From the NCBI RefSeq assembly GCF_904846155.1, contig NZ_CAJGZP010000002.1, forward strand, positions 1 through 56,837: a DNA stretch of 56,837 nucleotides. Direction: 5' to 3'. The position numbers and the translations under genes were made by a program. The notes beneath the pieces were generated by a model, which was not told the DNA's origin, did no database searches, and worked only from the letters and a program-made list of their open reading frames with translations. Positions 1 through 9,082 of the stretch are shown one piece after another. Position 1 is the first letter of the stretch. Every line of letters begins with the position of its first letter. The stretch comes from Psychrobacter fulvigenes. Lineage in GTDB: Bacteria; Pseudomonadota; Gammaproteobacteria; Pseudomonadales; Moraxellaceae.

Positions 1-951
1 GCTCATCTGTTCCTGGCTATAGGGTATTCCCAAATCCACAAATTCCACATGCGCACCGAGCTGTGTGAAAACCTGCGCCGTCTTGCTGATCAGATCCTTT
101 ATCTCTGGCTGAACCGGGAACACGCCATAGTCCAGTGTCAAGCCGATTTTCTTACCGCGAACCCCTTGGACAAGTGCGGAGGTGAAATCCAGTTTGACCC
201 GTAGTGAATTGGGATCGCGACGATCGAAGCCGTGCAATGCATTCATTGCCAATGCCGCATCTTCGACAGTTCGTGTGATGGGCCCTTCATAAATATAAGT
301 TGCCAGATGGAATGCATTCGGGCGGCTGATGAAAGGTATACGTCCTATGGAAGGTTGAAATCCGTAAGTATTGGTCCAGGCCGCTGGAATTCTCACTGAC
401 CCGCCAGCATCAGTGCCCCCAGCGATGGGCACAATGCCGTCAGCCACAACCGCCGCGGCTCCGCCCGATGAGCCACCGGCGTTGTAGTCGAGGTTGAATG
501 GGTTGCGCGTCGGCCCGAAGAATTTATTGTCTGTTACCCCGCGAAAACCAAATACCGGACTATTGGTCTGCCCCAACAGCAGACTGTCTTCATTAGACAT
601 TTTCAATGGGAAAGTCGACCACGCTCCCTCAGCGCCGCGGAGATGCTTGAGCGCGCTGATGCCGCCCAGCGTAGACGGCCAGCCTGGCTTGGCCGCAAAC
701 AAATCCTTCATAAGCGTCGGTACGCCCGCAAGCGCCCCGGTACGTCCTCCATTCATGATGTGCCGCTCAAGCTCTGCCGCTTTTACGCGAGCTTCATCGT
801 AAGCCTTGTATGTAACCGCATTCATGCTGGGATTGCGCTGCTCGATGAGCTCTATAGTTCCTTCAACGACTTCTCGCGGAGAAATCTGTTTGGATTTTAC
901 CAATCCAGCGATCTCGGTCGCTGTTTTCCAGTGAACTTGGGAACCTATCAT
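1..951 (-). CDS. Amidase signature enzyme, N-terminal two thirds (continues at the other window end)
   Basis: Amide hydrolase of the amidase-signature family, likely cytoplasmic. Reading down from ATG at 951 (GGAG eight bases upstream) gives 317 residues still open at base 1. The Ser-cisSer-Lys triad is visible: Lys82 in TLMKDLF, cis-Ser in GGSSGG near 161-162, nucleophile Ser185 in DAGGSVRIPA. The protein continues without a gap into the minus-strand coding sequence at the far end (56837 downward), so the window is a circle opened inside this gene. With one indel near 56758 corrected, the joined protein is about 493 aa, a usual family length. It lies next to an AmiS/UreI-type channel and a LuxR-type regulator, which suggests use of an amide. 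The substrate cannot be read from the sequence. Confidence 0.85.
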   Translation of the reverse strand, partial: MIGSQVHWKTATEIAGLVKSKQISPREVVEGTIELIEQRNPSMNAVTYKAYDEARVKAAELERHIMNGGRTGALAGVPTLMKDLFAAKPGWPSTLGGISALKHLRGAEGAWSTFPLKMSNEDSLLLGQTNSPVFGFRGVTDNKFFGPTRNPFNLDYNAGGSSGGAAAVVADGIVPIAGGTDAGGSVRIPAAWTNTYGFQPSIGRIPFISRPNAFHLATYIYEGPITRTVEDAALAMNALHGFDRRDPNSLRVKLDFTSALVQGVRGKKIGLTLDYGVFPVQPEIKDLISKTAQVFTQLGAHVEFVDLGIPYSQEQMS

Positions 952-1189
952 TTAGATCTCCGGCACTTAGGTGCTCATTTTATTTCATTGAAACGCTAGA
1001 GCCTTGTTATAGAAAAACCTTATAAGTGAGCTCTATCACAGGTACTTCATCCCTATCGGCATGATAGCAAAGGAGTTGCCGCTTTGCAAATGGGGTGTTT
1101 TGCCTATAGACAGTCTAGAAACTTTGCACGAGCTAGTGAGAATGGGGTGCTAGCCCCTGCTTATGGGCTCCTCTAAAACGCAGATCTGA

Positions 1190-1386
1190 GTCGAGTCTGC
1201 CCCCGACGCTGGCCGAGATGGAGACCGCTTTAACCTATGATGTCGAAGAATTGATGGGCGGCCTGGATTTCGCCCGCATGGCAGGCGAGATTGCCACGCG
1301 CCATGGCAAGATCTTGCGCGTTCACCTAGGCCTCAACTCTGCAGGGATGAGCCGCAATGGCCTTGAGATGGGCACGGAGCTACTTT
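1190..1386 (+). pseudogene. Internal fragment of an alanine / broad-specificity amino-acid racemase
   Basis: An open stretch of about 65 codons reads like the interior of a fold-type III PLP racemase, with the conserved phrase [16 protein letters not shown] that follows the barrel strand in pseudomonad Alr/BSR enzymes. It has neither the PLP-lysine N-terminus nor the C-terminal domain. The homology stops near 1386, where an unrelated minus-strand reading frame begins. It is a debris fragment at the seam between the GC-richer pseudomonad-like DNA and the AT-rich backbone. Confidence 0.6.
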
Positions 1387-1503
1387 TTGAGTACCACCAC
1401 AAGCAGGGCAGCTTTCTGGGTGGCGACCACCATACTCAAGTGAGCAGTCAGCTACTCCCTTTCCTTCACACATGTAGCAGCTATCTTCATCATCCAGAGG
1501 CAT
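1386..1503 (-). pseudogene. Small zinc-binding (CxxC) protein, C-terminally truncated
   Basis: From ATG at 1503 (AGGAAT upstream) the frame encodes [20 protein letters not shown] and then a second CPACGGT knuckle. Two CxxCxG-like pairs suggest a single zinc site, as in DnaJ-type or DksA-like small zinc proteins. The frame runs into racemase-derived DNA near 1386, so the C-terminus is probably lost. Function unknown. Confidence 0.4.
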
Positions 1504-1667
1504 ATTAAAATTCCTATTCAAAAAGTTGTAGTCGATAATATAGAATCATGTATTCCAACGTACGTGCTCGGCTAACACACGACTACTCAACTTATACTCT
1601 AACCCATTACGGTTATCAATCGTCTAAGTGTTCCAGTTGTAGTGGCAAAGTAAAATTGGCCACCTAC

Positions 1668-2303
1668 CTATGTTTTATCTGACTCAAGCGCATCCATTCT
1701 TTTTTTTACATCAGCAATCAAATGCCGCGAGCAACCAAGCGTTTCTTGGATACTCGAATAGCTTTGCCCTGCTTGAAGCAATGAGGCAATACTCGCACGT
1801 TTCTTCAAATCAGGTTTACGCCCAACGTACTTTCCGTCCGCTCGCGCTTTTTCGATACCTTGCAGCTGACGCCTACGCCGATCCTCGTAATCTTTGCGGG
1901 CGACTGCCGCCAACATATCAAGAAGCATTCCGTTAACGGCTTGGATGATGGAAGCTGTGAACTCTGTGCTATCAGAACTTTTAAACGCCATCCAGCTGGT
2001 GGGTAATTCTGGCGAAACGATCATCAGCTTTTTTGATGCCAGCAGATGTTTTAGCGTTTCCCAGTCAGATTGTTTCAGTCGTGCCAGCCGATCAATTTGT
2101 TCGACTAGGATAGTGTCACCTTCTTCAGCATCTGAAATTAATTCCATTAGCTTAGGTCGATGCAATGTCGCACCCGATTCGTTCTCTATATAGAAGGAAG
2201 CGATTCTCTGATTGTGGTCGGCAGCAAAATTAATCAGCGACTGTTTTGCACGCTCAGCATTTTGCTCAGTAGTTGAAGCTCGTAGATAGGCGCGTAAGAA
2301 CAT
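1668..2303 (-). CDS. Serine recombinase (resolvase/invertase family)
   Basis: A 211-aa site-specific recombinase. The N-terminal catalytic domain starts MFLRAYLRAST with nucleophile Ser10 and contains the conserved VEQIDRLARL segment. The C-terminal quarter (GRKPDLKKRASIASLLQ and the following helices) is a helix-turn-helix that binds the crossover site. Length and order match small plasmid resolvases that resolve multimers. The 2304-2440 stretch upstream has repeated GGTTCT/TGTTTTAA motifs that could be a res site. A C-terminal remnant of a related recombinase sits at 22938-23100. Confidence 0.85.
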   Translation of the reverse strand: MFLRAYLRASTTEQNAERAKQSLINFAADHNQRIASFYIENESGATLHRPKLMELISDAEEGDTILVEQIDRLARLKQSDWETLKHLLASKKLMIVSPELPTSWMAFKSSDSTEFTASIIQAVNGMLLDMLAAVARKDYEDRRRRQLQGIEKARADGKYVGRKPDLKKRASIASLLQAGQSYSSIQETLGCSRHLIADVKKRMDALESDKT

Positions 2304-2440
2304 TTTAGAGATACCAGTCTGTTTTAAATGGTTCTCTTATTGTAGTCTGTTATAAGTGGTTCTGGAAGCTGTTTTGAGTTGTTAAGCGCTGGTTCTCTTG
2401 AGGTATACCCTAATAAAACTATTCTAAACTAACTTCTCTA
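2304..2440. promoter_or_regulatory. Possible res site and promoter of the serine recombinase
   Basis: The stretch upstream of the recombinase contains recurring short motifs (CTGTTTTAAATGGTTCTC, CTGTTATAAGTGGTTCTG, CTGTTTTGAGTTG). Such spaced, related half-sites are what resolvase-bound res subsites look like. This is inferred from position and repetition only. Confidence 0.35.
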
Positions 2441-2466
2441 AAATCATTTAGTCATGATATTGGTCT

Positions 2467-2630
2467 TTAGAGGTACATAGTTTTCCAGAAGTTTTTCTCG
2501 TTTGATATCCAATAATTTTTGGAATCGGGAATGTAATAGCTAAAATCACCAACTGAAGCAACCCACCCCTCATACGAAACAGAGCTTTCGGGAGAATAAT
2601 CATAATCAGTATGTAAGTAAATCTGTCTAT
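2467..2630 (-). pseudogene. 3' part of the host gene split by the resistance transposon
   Basis: This is the C-terminal 54 codons (DRQIYLHTDYDYSPE through NFWKTMYL, stop at 2467) of a gene whose 5' part lies at 15124-15568. Joining 15568-15124 to 2630-2467, keeping only one copy of the CAAAATTT duplication, gives exactly 609 bases, an intact 202-aa frame. No family is recognised. Size and acidic composition resemble polymorphic-toxin immunity proteins, but that is a guess. Confidence 0.8.
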
Positions 2631-2638
2631 CAAAATTT
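2631..2638. repeat. 8-bp target duplication CAAAATTT, left copy
   Basis: Directly abuts the outer end of the first IS1-family copy. The identical octamer abuts the outer end of the third copy at 15124-15131. An 8-9 bp duplication is usual for IS1-family transposition, so the whole 2639-15123 block entered as a single unit. Confidence 0.9.
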
Positions 2639-3426
2639 GGTGGTGTTTCAAAAAGTATGCTGACATTAAATGAAGCCATTATTGATGTAAAAAAAGGTTA
2701 AGTCGAAAGCTTTAAAATGGTTTTCAATCTTTTTTGAAAAATTACAACTCCTTCTAAAACCGCGCCTAATTCGATGCCTTATTTTGCAATTATTACCTTC
2801 AATACCTACAGTAAAAAATTTACCAATACTTTGCTTGCAGTTTTTAAAAGCAGTTATGAAACTGTCCCAATGATCACTTGCAATTCGGGTGTAGTGAATA
2901 CCTAATTGTTTAAGCTTTGCCTTCAATCGTTGAACTGTAGCTAAGTCTCTTTTACCCCAAACATAAGCAACAATCTCACCTGTTTCTCGATGGTAGGCGT
3001 AAATAAGCCATTGTTTATTATTTTTATTTCCCACAAAAGTCCAAAACTCATCAACTTCAAGAGACTCATAATGACTTTGTTTAGGCTGAATTTGGTAGGT
3101 CGATTCGGTTAAAGTACGTAAAACTTTACCGATACTGATTCGCTCAACTTCAGCGATATCTCGTATACCACTACCTCTGACCATCAACTGTAATATTTTT
3201 CGAGTAATGCCTGAATGACATCCTAGATAGCTCAGAGCATGGTCACCAATAAACTGACGTTTACAGTCTTTGCACTGATAGTTTTGTTTCCCATCTACTT
3301 TGATGCCATTTTTCTTTATACTGTCACTGAGGCAGGTTGGACATTTGATTTCTAGAGTTATTCGCATTTCTCTATTTTATCAAAATTCAACCTGCTTTGT
3401 TTCAGCATACTTTTTGAAACACCACC
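2639..3426 (-). mobile_element. IS1-family insertion sequence, copy 1
   Basis: 788 bp with 25-bp perfect terminal inverted repeats starting GGTGGTGTTTCAAAAAGTAT. It carries one transposase gene on the minus strand. Copies 2 (5914-6701) and 3 (14336-15123) have the same length and encode the same protein, in the opposite orientation to this copy. Confidence 0.95.
2666..3367 (-). CDS. tnpA: IS1-family transposase, single-frame type (copy 1)
   Basis: 233 aa in one uninterrupted frame, so no programmed InsA/InsB frameshift is needed, unlike classical IS1. The N-terminus has a zinc-ribbon ([13 protein letters not shown] with CKDCKRQF), followed by a helix-turn-helix ([19 protein letters not shown]) and a DDE core with Asp in VDEFWTF, Asp in ASDHWDSF and Glu in [12 protein letters not shown]. 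It moves its own element and the composite unit. Confidence 0.93.
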   Translation of the reverse strand: MRITLEIKCPTCLSDSIKKNGIKVDGKQNYQCKDCKRQFIGDHALSYLGCHSGITRKILQLMVRGSGIRDIAEVERISIGKVLRTLTESTYQIQPKQSHYESLEVDEFWTFVGNKNNKQWLIYAYHRETGEIVAYVWGKRDLATVQRLKAKLKQLGIHYTRIASDHWDSFITAFKNCKQSIGKFFTVGIEGNNCKIRHRIRRGFRRSCNFSKKIENHFKAFDLTFFYINNGFI

Positions 3427-4112
3427 AAAGATTAAAGTAAGTGGTAAGCTCAATTTAGTATTGTTTCGTCAGAGCCGAGATTGCCTTGAGCTAATTAATG
3501 TTACTGAAAATGAAATGATGCTCGTAAAGCAGGTTACAGATCATGACCCACAACAGTCAGAAGATATTGCCTTGCAAATTTATAGTGAAGTTAAAGAGCA
3601 ATTATTAAATCTTGAAAATAAGATTGTGGACGATCAAGGAGCATACAAAACTAGCGAAGTTAAGAACTTCAATAATCAAGCTGATGAAGCCCAGTTAAGC
3701 CGTAAGGAATTAGAGTTAGATAAGCACGAAATAACTAAACAAGTCCGAATACAGCTAAAAATAGAAGGTAAATTGGGTGCGGATTTTGCTAAGTCTGCAA
3801 ATGGGCTATCAGTTGCTCAAGGTGACTATATCAAGCTGAATGAAGCCTACAGTCAAAAAGACGGCTTATTCAAAAGCACTAATTTACCTAAAGACGCTGA
3901 AATTAAAATTACAGGTCAAACTACTAAAAAAGGTGAAACCTATGCGACAGGGATTTATAGCAAATCGAATGTAGAGTTAAAAATTAGAGAAGCAAAAGCC
4001 CGCTATGGTGATCAGTATGTAAAACGCTATATGAACAATCCTGAAGTGAAACAGGTTGTAGATCAAAAGGTGACAGCGCAGCAGAAAACATTTAAATCTT
4101 TATCTGCTTCAA
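3427..4112 (+). pseudogene. Interior fragment of a large protein of unknown family
   Basis: The frame is open from the IS end (PPKIKVSGKLNLVLFRQSRD) through a lysine- and glutamate-rich, probably helical region to a region containing TGQTTKKGETYATG, and is then cut by the Tn5393 terminal repeat at 4113. Both ends are missing, so this is a remnant. The composition would fit the C-terminal part of a large mobilisation or polymorphic-toxin protein, but no diagnostic motif is seen. It shows the target that Tn5393 entered before the IS1 units assembled. Confidence 0.5.
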
Positions 4113-4218
4113 GGGGTCGTTTGCGGGAGAGGGCGAAATCCTACGCTAAGGCTTTGGCCAACGATATTCTCCGGTAAGATTGATGTGTTCCCAGGGGATA
4201 GGAGAAGTCGCTTGATAT

Positions 4219-5055
4219 CTAGTATGACGTCTGTCGCACCTGCTTGATCGCGGCCGCGATAGCTAGATCGCGTTGCTCCTCTTCTCCATCCGCGTTCCAA
4301 GCTGCGGAAAGGCACCCATAAGCGTACGCCTGGTCGAGCAGGCGACGCGGATCGACGTCCAGCGCACGAGAGAATGCGTCCGCCATCTGTGCAATGCGTC
4401 TAGGATCGAGACAAAGGTCGTCTCTGTCAGCCGGATCGTAGAACATATTGGCGGCGCCAAAGCCCACTTCACCGACCAGACCGACGGGATCTATCACCAG
4501 CCAGCCGCGACTGGAGAACATGATGTTTTCATGATGCAGATCGCCATGTAGCCCACGCAGTTCCGAGGCATTGCTCATCATTTGATCGGCTATAATCGCC
4601 GCGTGGACGTAGTCAGTTTGACAACCTGCGTTTTGATCATCGCGCGCCCGCTGAAACAAAGCTGCAAAGCGATCCCGGATCGGGAGAAGGGCAGAAGGCA
4701 GGGGTTCCTCAGATGCGGCATACAGCTTCGCCATTAGTTCCGCTGCAATTTCGGTCGCCTGGTAGTCGCCGTGCTCGGCAACGATGTGAGAGAGCATTCG
4801 CTCCCCGGCATATTCGAGCAACATCAGATTGTTCTCACGACCGAGCAACCGGACTGCTCCCCTCCCATTGCGCCATACCAGATAGTCGGCCCCGCGCAGT
4901 TCATCAGCAATGTCTTCTATAGGTTTCAATCCCTTGACGATTGCAGGAGTCCCGTCTGGCAATGAAACTTTCCAAACGAGGCTGGAAAAGGTGTCCGCAA
5001 TGAGAACAGGTTGCGAAACGTGCCAATGAGCAGGAAAAACAGGCGGCATGAACAT
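4219..5055 (-). CDS. strB: Aminoglycoside 6-phosphotransferase APH(6)-Id (streptomycin resistance)
   Basis: 278 aa, the usual length, from ATG at 5055 (MFMPPVFPAHWHVSQ). It inactivates streptomycin by O-phosphorylation at position 6 in the cytoplasm. The kinase catalytic loop LHGDLHHEN and the metal-binding segment VIDPVGLVGE are both present. The start codon overlaps the strA stop (TGATG), the normal translational coupling of strA-strB. An upstream in-frame ATG at 5064 exists but lies inside strA and is less likely. No defect is seen, so streptomycin resistance may persist even if strA is really broken. Confidence 0.96.
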   Translation of the reverse strand: MFMPPVFPAHWHVSQPVLIADTFSSLVWKVSLPDGTPAIVKGLKPIEDIADELRGADYLVWRNGRGAVRLLGRENNLMLLEYAGERMLSHIVAEHGDYQATEIAAELMAKLYAASEEPLPSALLPIRDRFAALFQRARDDQNAGCQTDYVHAAIIADQMMSNASELRGLHGDLHHENIMFSSRGWLVIDPVGLVGEVGFGAANMFYDPADRDDLCLDPRRIAQMADAFSRALDVDPRRLLDQAYAYGCLSAAWNADGEEEQRDLAIAAAIKQVRQTSY

Positions 5056-5857
5056 CAACCCCAAGTCAGAGGGTCCAATCGCAGATAGAAGGCAAGGCGT
5101 TCGCGGTCGGGGGCTTCGATCCCCAATACATTGAATAGGACAGCGAAGGCGCGCTCTGCTTCATCTGGCGCTGCCCAGTTCTCTTCGGCGTTAGCAATCA
5201 TGAGTGCCAAATCGGCATAGCGATCTGCTGTTCCGAGCCGCCCAAGGTCGATCAGACCCGTGCATTGAAGAGTTTTAGGGTCCACCATGAAGTTCGGCAT
5301 GCAGGGATCACCATGGCAAACAACCATATCGGTGCGCTCTTGGTCGAGCCGCACCGGTAGCTCTCGTTCGACACGAGCCAAAAGATCGAGCTGCGGCGTA
5401 CTCTTGTCCTCGTCCGGTAAGAAGTCGGGATTGACGGCATTGCGGGACACCACATCAACGGCGCGTCCGAACATTCGCGACAGCCTGCGCTCAAACGGAC
5501 ATTGATCAACCGATAGGCTGTGAACAGCGCCAAGTTGCTGCCCCATTGACGGCCACGCTTTGAGCAAATCCGCTCCAGACAGATCAGCCGCCGGTACTCC
5601 CGGAATTGCCGTTATCACCAAGCATGCACCCTCCTGTTCCTCCTGCCAGTTGATCACCTCGGGGCAAGCCACACCTCGACCTTTGAGCCAAATGAGGCGG
5701 TCACGCTCTCCAGCGAGCTCACCGCGGCGGGAAGCAGGTGCGATTTTCGCGAAGGCATGCCCGTCACCACGTCGAAAAACAAAATCACCAGATTCTCCGC
5801 CTCTGACAGGCAACCAGTCAGAATGCGATTCACCAAAAAAATATTAGTTCGATTCAA
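5055..5857 (-). pseudogene. strA: Aminoglycoside 3''-phosphotransferase APH(3'')-Ib, frameshifted in a T run
   Basis: Streptomycin 3''-phosphotransferase with catalytic loop CHGDPCMPN and metal-binding segment LIDLGRLG. The usual TTG start is at 5857 (LNRTNIF). After NIF the frame shifts because the run that encodes Phe-Phe-Gly has seven T (5841-5847 on the complement) where the intact gene has eight. Adding one T gives 804 bases, or 267 aa, the normal length. As written the frame runs into VNRILTGCLSEAEN and ends early. Either the base is missing only in the data or slippage during expression restores some product. Transcription probably continues into strB. Confidence 0.9.
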
Positions 5858-5913
5858 TGGAGGTTCCTTCAGTTTTCTGATGAAGCGCGGAGGTGGCTCA
5901 ACCTGCGAAAAGA

Positions 5914-6701
5914 GGTGGTGTTTCAAAAAGTATGCTGAAACAAAGCAGGTTGAATTTTGATAAAATAGAGAAATGCGAATAACTCTAGAAATCAAATGTC
6001 CAACCTGCCTCAGTGACAGTATAAAGAAAAATGGCATCAAAGTAGATGGGAAACAAAACTATCAGTGCAAAGACTGTAAACGTCAGTTTATTGGTGACCA
6101 TGCTCTGAGCTATCTAGGATGTCATTCAGGCATTACTCGAAAAATATTACAGTTGATGGTCAGAGGTAGTGGTATACGAGATATCGCTGAAGTTGAGCGA
6201 ATCAGTATCGGTAAAGTTTTACGTACTTTAACCGAATCGACCTACCAAATTCAGCCTAAACAAAGTCATTATGAGTCTCTTGAAGTTGATGAGTTTTGGA
6301 CTTTTGTGGGAAATAAAAATAATAAACAATGGCTTATTTACGCCTACCATCGAGAAACAGGTGAGATTGTTGCTTATGTTTGGGGTAAAAGAGACTTAGC
6401 TACAGTTCAACGATTGAAGGCAAAGCTTAAACAATTAGGTATTCACTACACCCGAATTGCAAGTGATCATTGGGACAGTTTCATAACTGCTTTTAAAAAC
6501 TGCAAGCAAAGTATTGGTAAATTTTTTACTGTAGGTATTGAAGGTAATAATTGCAAAATAAGGCATCGAATTAGGCGCGGTTTTAGAAGGAGTTGTAATT
6601 TTTCAAAAAAGATTGAAAACCATTTTAAAGCTTTCGACTTAACCTTTTTTTACATCAATAATGGCTTCATTTAATGTCAGCATACTTTTTGAAACACCAC
6701 C
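5914..6701 (+). mobile_element. IS1-family insertion sequence, copy 2
   Basis: 788 bp, identical ends to copies 1 and 3. Left flank is Tn5393 DNA, right flank is the 3' end of a fimbrial chaperone gene. The flanking octamers CGAAAAGA and ATTTATAA do not match, so this copy is a junction between two assembled units and not a simple insertion. Confidence 0.95.
5973..6674 (+). CDS. tnpA: IS1-family transposase (copy 2)
   Basis: 233 aa, same sequence as copies 1 and 3, with the zinc-ribbon, helix-turn-helix and DDE residues intact. Identity of the three copies points to recent assembly. Confidence 0.93.
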   Translation: MRITLEIKCPTCLSDSIKKNGIKVDGKQNYQCKDCKRQFIGDHALSYLGCHSGITRKILQLMVRGSGIRDIAEVERISIGKVLRTLTESTYQIQPKQSHYESLEVDEFWTFVGNKNNKQWLIYAYHRETGEIVAYVWGKRDLATVQRLKAKLKQLGIHYTRIASDHWDSFITAFKNCKQSIGKFFTVGIEGNNCKIRHRIRRGFRRSCNFSKKIENHFKAFDLTFFYINNGFI

Positions 6702-7385
6702 ATTTATAATAATAAAATCATCGTTATGCCAAATACCGACAGTTGCTCTTTTGCTTTGAACATCGACTTGTTTTAACTTAACACCAAGGCCTGGCATGAC
6801 ATAATAACGTTCACTACAACGATTATTTTCATTTTTTGTCACGGCATCAGGCATACAATCGCCTGTGGCGACAGTACGGAATGAGCTATTCCCCGTGTTG
6901 TAAACAATACGAGTGCTTTTATCGAAACGGTAACTGAAGTTTTCTTGACGTGGAGCGACGACTAAAATGGTACTTATCATTGCTGATGTGGTCGCAGTTG
7001 CTGCTTTTGAGCTCTGTGTTGATCCGGTTTCAGTCACGGGATCATCACGCCAAACTAAGCGATAATAGCGTTCTTGATTATCACTAGGACCTTTATAGAA
7101 AATCTTGAAATTTTCTTTGGTTTTTCCGGGTAAAATTAAGTTTGCTGGTGAGATCAAAATCTCATTATTAACTAAAGGGATCACTTTTCCATCTTCTAAA
7201 GGCGATGAAATACGTTCAATAGACAATCCAACTAACCGTGCTTGCTCGACGTTATTTTCAATTTCTTTAGCAAGAATAGTTTGGTCAGACTGCATTGTTT
7301 CAGTAATGGCGCCGACATGGATGGCTGCTGCAAATTGGCTATAAAAAACCAAAGGACTCAAACACGCTAATATTATTTTTTTCAT
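6702..7385 (-). pseudogene. ecpB: EcpB/MatC-like periplasmic pilus chaperone, last residues lost to the IS
   Basis: Secreted chaperone for the common-pilus subunit. The N-terminus MKKIILACLSPLVFYSQFAAA is a signal peptide (quoted here to the cleavage region), and a two-domain immunoglobulin-like body follows, with LILPGKTKENFKIFYKG resembling the subunit-binding strand. 228 codons precede the IS at 6701, close to the length of E. coli EcpB, so only a short tail is lost; translation would read into the IS and stop at 6639. It lies 66 bp downstream of ecpA on the same strand, the usual operon order. Its usher and tip genes are missing, so no pilus can be made from this fragment alone. Confidence 0.7.
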
Positions 7386-7451
7386 CGTGGATCCTTTAGG
7401 GTGAGCGAAAATTCGCTCATCCCGTATTTATTAAAATACTTACTTTGTAAC

Positions 7452-8051
7452 TTATGGTGTTTTAGTGAAGTCGCCTTCCCAAGTTGCAGTAAACTGAACT
7501 TTAACGTCACCATCCCAGTAACCATCAGCTAAATCAGAGAATTGAGTATCAGTACCAGCGATTTTTGCGGAAGCAATATTGAACGTGAATTGGCTTTGAC
7601 CGCTTACACGCTCTTTACCGTTGTAAGCACCGTCTTGAGCTAAGAAATCAAGACCAGCCGTTGTACCTGCAGCAACGTCAACCATGGTAGTTTCTGTTGA
7701 GCTAGTTAAGTCTGTACCATTCCATTTAACACCAACAGTTAATTCACTGTTATCAGAAGCACGTACTAATTTATCGGTGATGATTTTTGAAGTCAGTTTA
7801 AAATCAGTCGCTTTTTCTTGACCTTGGATAGTGATATCGAACGCACCATCTTGAGAATTAAATGCTTTAATACCTTCCGCATAATTGAAAGTTAAAGATT
7901 TTAATGGTGTAACAACTAACATACTTTTAGTATCTTTGTATGCTTTCGCATCCCATGAAGCAACAGCACTTGCTGTACGAGTATCAGCTTGAGCAAGAGT
8001 TGTTGTACCCATAATAGCAACTGCAAGAACGGCTAATGTCAGCTTTTTCAT
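7452..8051 (-). CDS. ecpA: EcpA/MatB-like common pilus major subunit
   Basis: 199 aa with a signal peptide (MKKLTLAVLAVAIMGTTTLA, cleavage near AQA) and a beta-rich mature domain ending QFTATWEGDF, typical of the EcpA/MatB subunit family. The length matches E. coli EcpA (about 195 aa). It is followed by its chaperone gene. This is a chromosomal pilus gene of an enterobacterium-like donor carried along with the tet genes, and is probably passenger DNA here. Confidence 0.75.
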   Translation of the reverse strand: MKKLTLAVLAVAIMGTTTLAQADTRTASAVASWDAKAYKDTKSMLVVTPLKSLTFNYAEGIKAFNSQDGAFDITIQGQEKATDFKLTSKIITDKLVRASDNSELTVGVKWNGTDLTSSTETTMVDVAAGTTAGLDFLAQDGAYNGKERVSGQSQFTFNIASAKIAGTDTQFSDLADGYWDGDVKVQFTATWEGDFTKTP

Positions 8052-9021
8052 AAAATATCCTTCGTAGATTAATTCTTATTACATAATGTTTTTAAATAAC
8101 AGATATTATTTAAAAATAATCAGTTATTCAGTTATTCAGTTATTTAGGTTTTAGTAAAAATACTTATTTAAAATGAACTTTTAAATAGATTCATTTTAAA
8201 TAAAATATATTTTTGAAATAGAAAACTGATTTTTTGAATTTGTGAGTGTCGATTCTCTTTATGATTTAAATCAATATATTCAAATGCGCAAAAAAAGTAA
8301 TAAAGCTAAAATAAGTGCATTTATTCTTTTTTGGATTATTGGTTTTATTTACTAATTTGTCATGAGGTCAATTCTACAATTTAAATTTTTTATGTGGATA
8401 GGATTAATCCCATAGGATTTTATGCTGGAAAGTAAAAATATTAGTGTTTTTAAACTTTGTATTGATTTTCATACGCGTAAATCGAGTTTTTATCGTTATT
8501 AAATAAAGATAACTTAAGTATTTATGATTAGTTATCACTATATAAAAATTTTTATTTACTCTCTTTTTGTTTTTTTTTTATTTTGTAAGGTAATTTTTAG
8601 AAATATAAGTTCAATAACTTGGTCTTTTTTGGACTTACCTTGGTGTTTTATTTGTTTTGTGATGGATTTAGAATTAACAGATAAACTTTATTATTGGGAG
8701 TATCTAAAAATGATTAGTGAGTATTGATCTAAATTAATATATGGCTATTACTACAAATAATTCTTAATTAAATAGAGCTAAAACTAATAGAAATTCTATT
8801 TTTATTTTTAGTTGGATAATAATTTCACAATGTAAATAAAAAGTAAATTAATAATGAAATATTTGTTTTTTTTACTCAGGGTGAATATGATTGAAAATAA
8901 CTATCATAAAATAACTATGTAACTAAACGACTCCCTTACCTGCTTTATCGTTCAACGCCGATGTTTATGATTGCAGCCAGTAAGCCTTGGGTAAAAGAGG
9001 CTTATTAATTGCGATAAAAAT
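8052..9021. other. 1-kb AT-rich intergenic region
   Basis: Very AT-rich spacer between ecpA and the tet genes. It has a short CAGTTATT tandem run near 8130-8160 and a 67-codon frame at 8524-8727 rich in Phe and Ile, without a clear ribosome site or family. It probably holds the ecpA promoter and leader. No gene is supported. Confidence 0.6.
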
Positions 9022-9059
9022 AAAGTCCTATCAACGTTATTAAGAGCGGACAGGACTTT
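9022..9059. terminator. Terminator after tetA
   Basis: Inverted repeat AAAGTCCT ... AGGACTTT with a 22-base loop, T-rich on both sides, 24 bp beyond the tetA stop. It can act for transcription leaving tetA. Confidence 0.55.
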
Positions 9060-9082
9060 TATGATCTTTATAATTTCTAGTA

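Larger units (their letters stand above)
4113..5913. mobile_element. Tn5393 right end: terminal repeat plus strB and strA
   Basis: The block begins with the Tn5393-type terminal inverted repeat GGGGTCGTTTGCGGGAGAGG at 4113 (about 81 bp, to 4193) and contains strB and strA in their usual order, read on the minus strand. It ends abruptly at 5913 where IS1-family copy 2 starts, so tnpA, tnpR and the other terminus are gone. Recognition of the repeat is from memory of Tn5393. Confidence 0.85.

Noticed and set aside
5287..5505. Plus-strand frames across strA
   Set aside because: Shadows of the strA coding strand; strA is recognised with confidence.
5906..6709. Target duplication around IS1-family copy 2
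   Set aside because: CGAAAAGA and ATTTATAA differ; the copy is a fusion junction.
8524..8727. 67-codon frame between ecpA and tetA
   Set aside because: Very AT-rich, no ribosome site, no family; likely chance frame.
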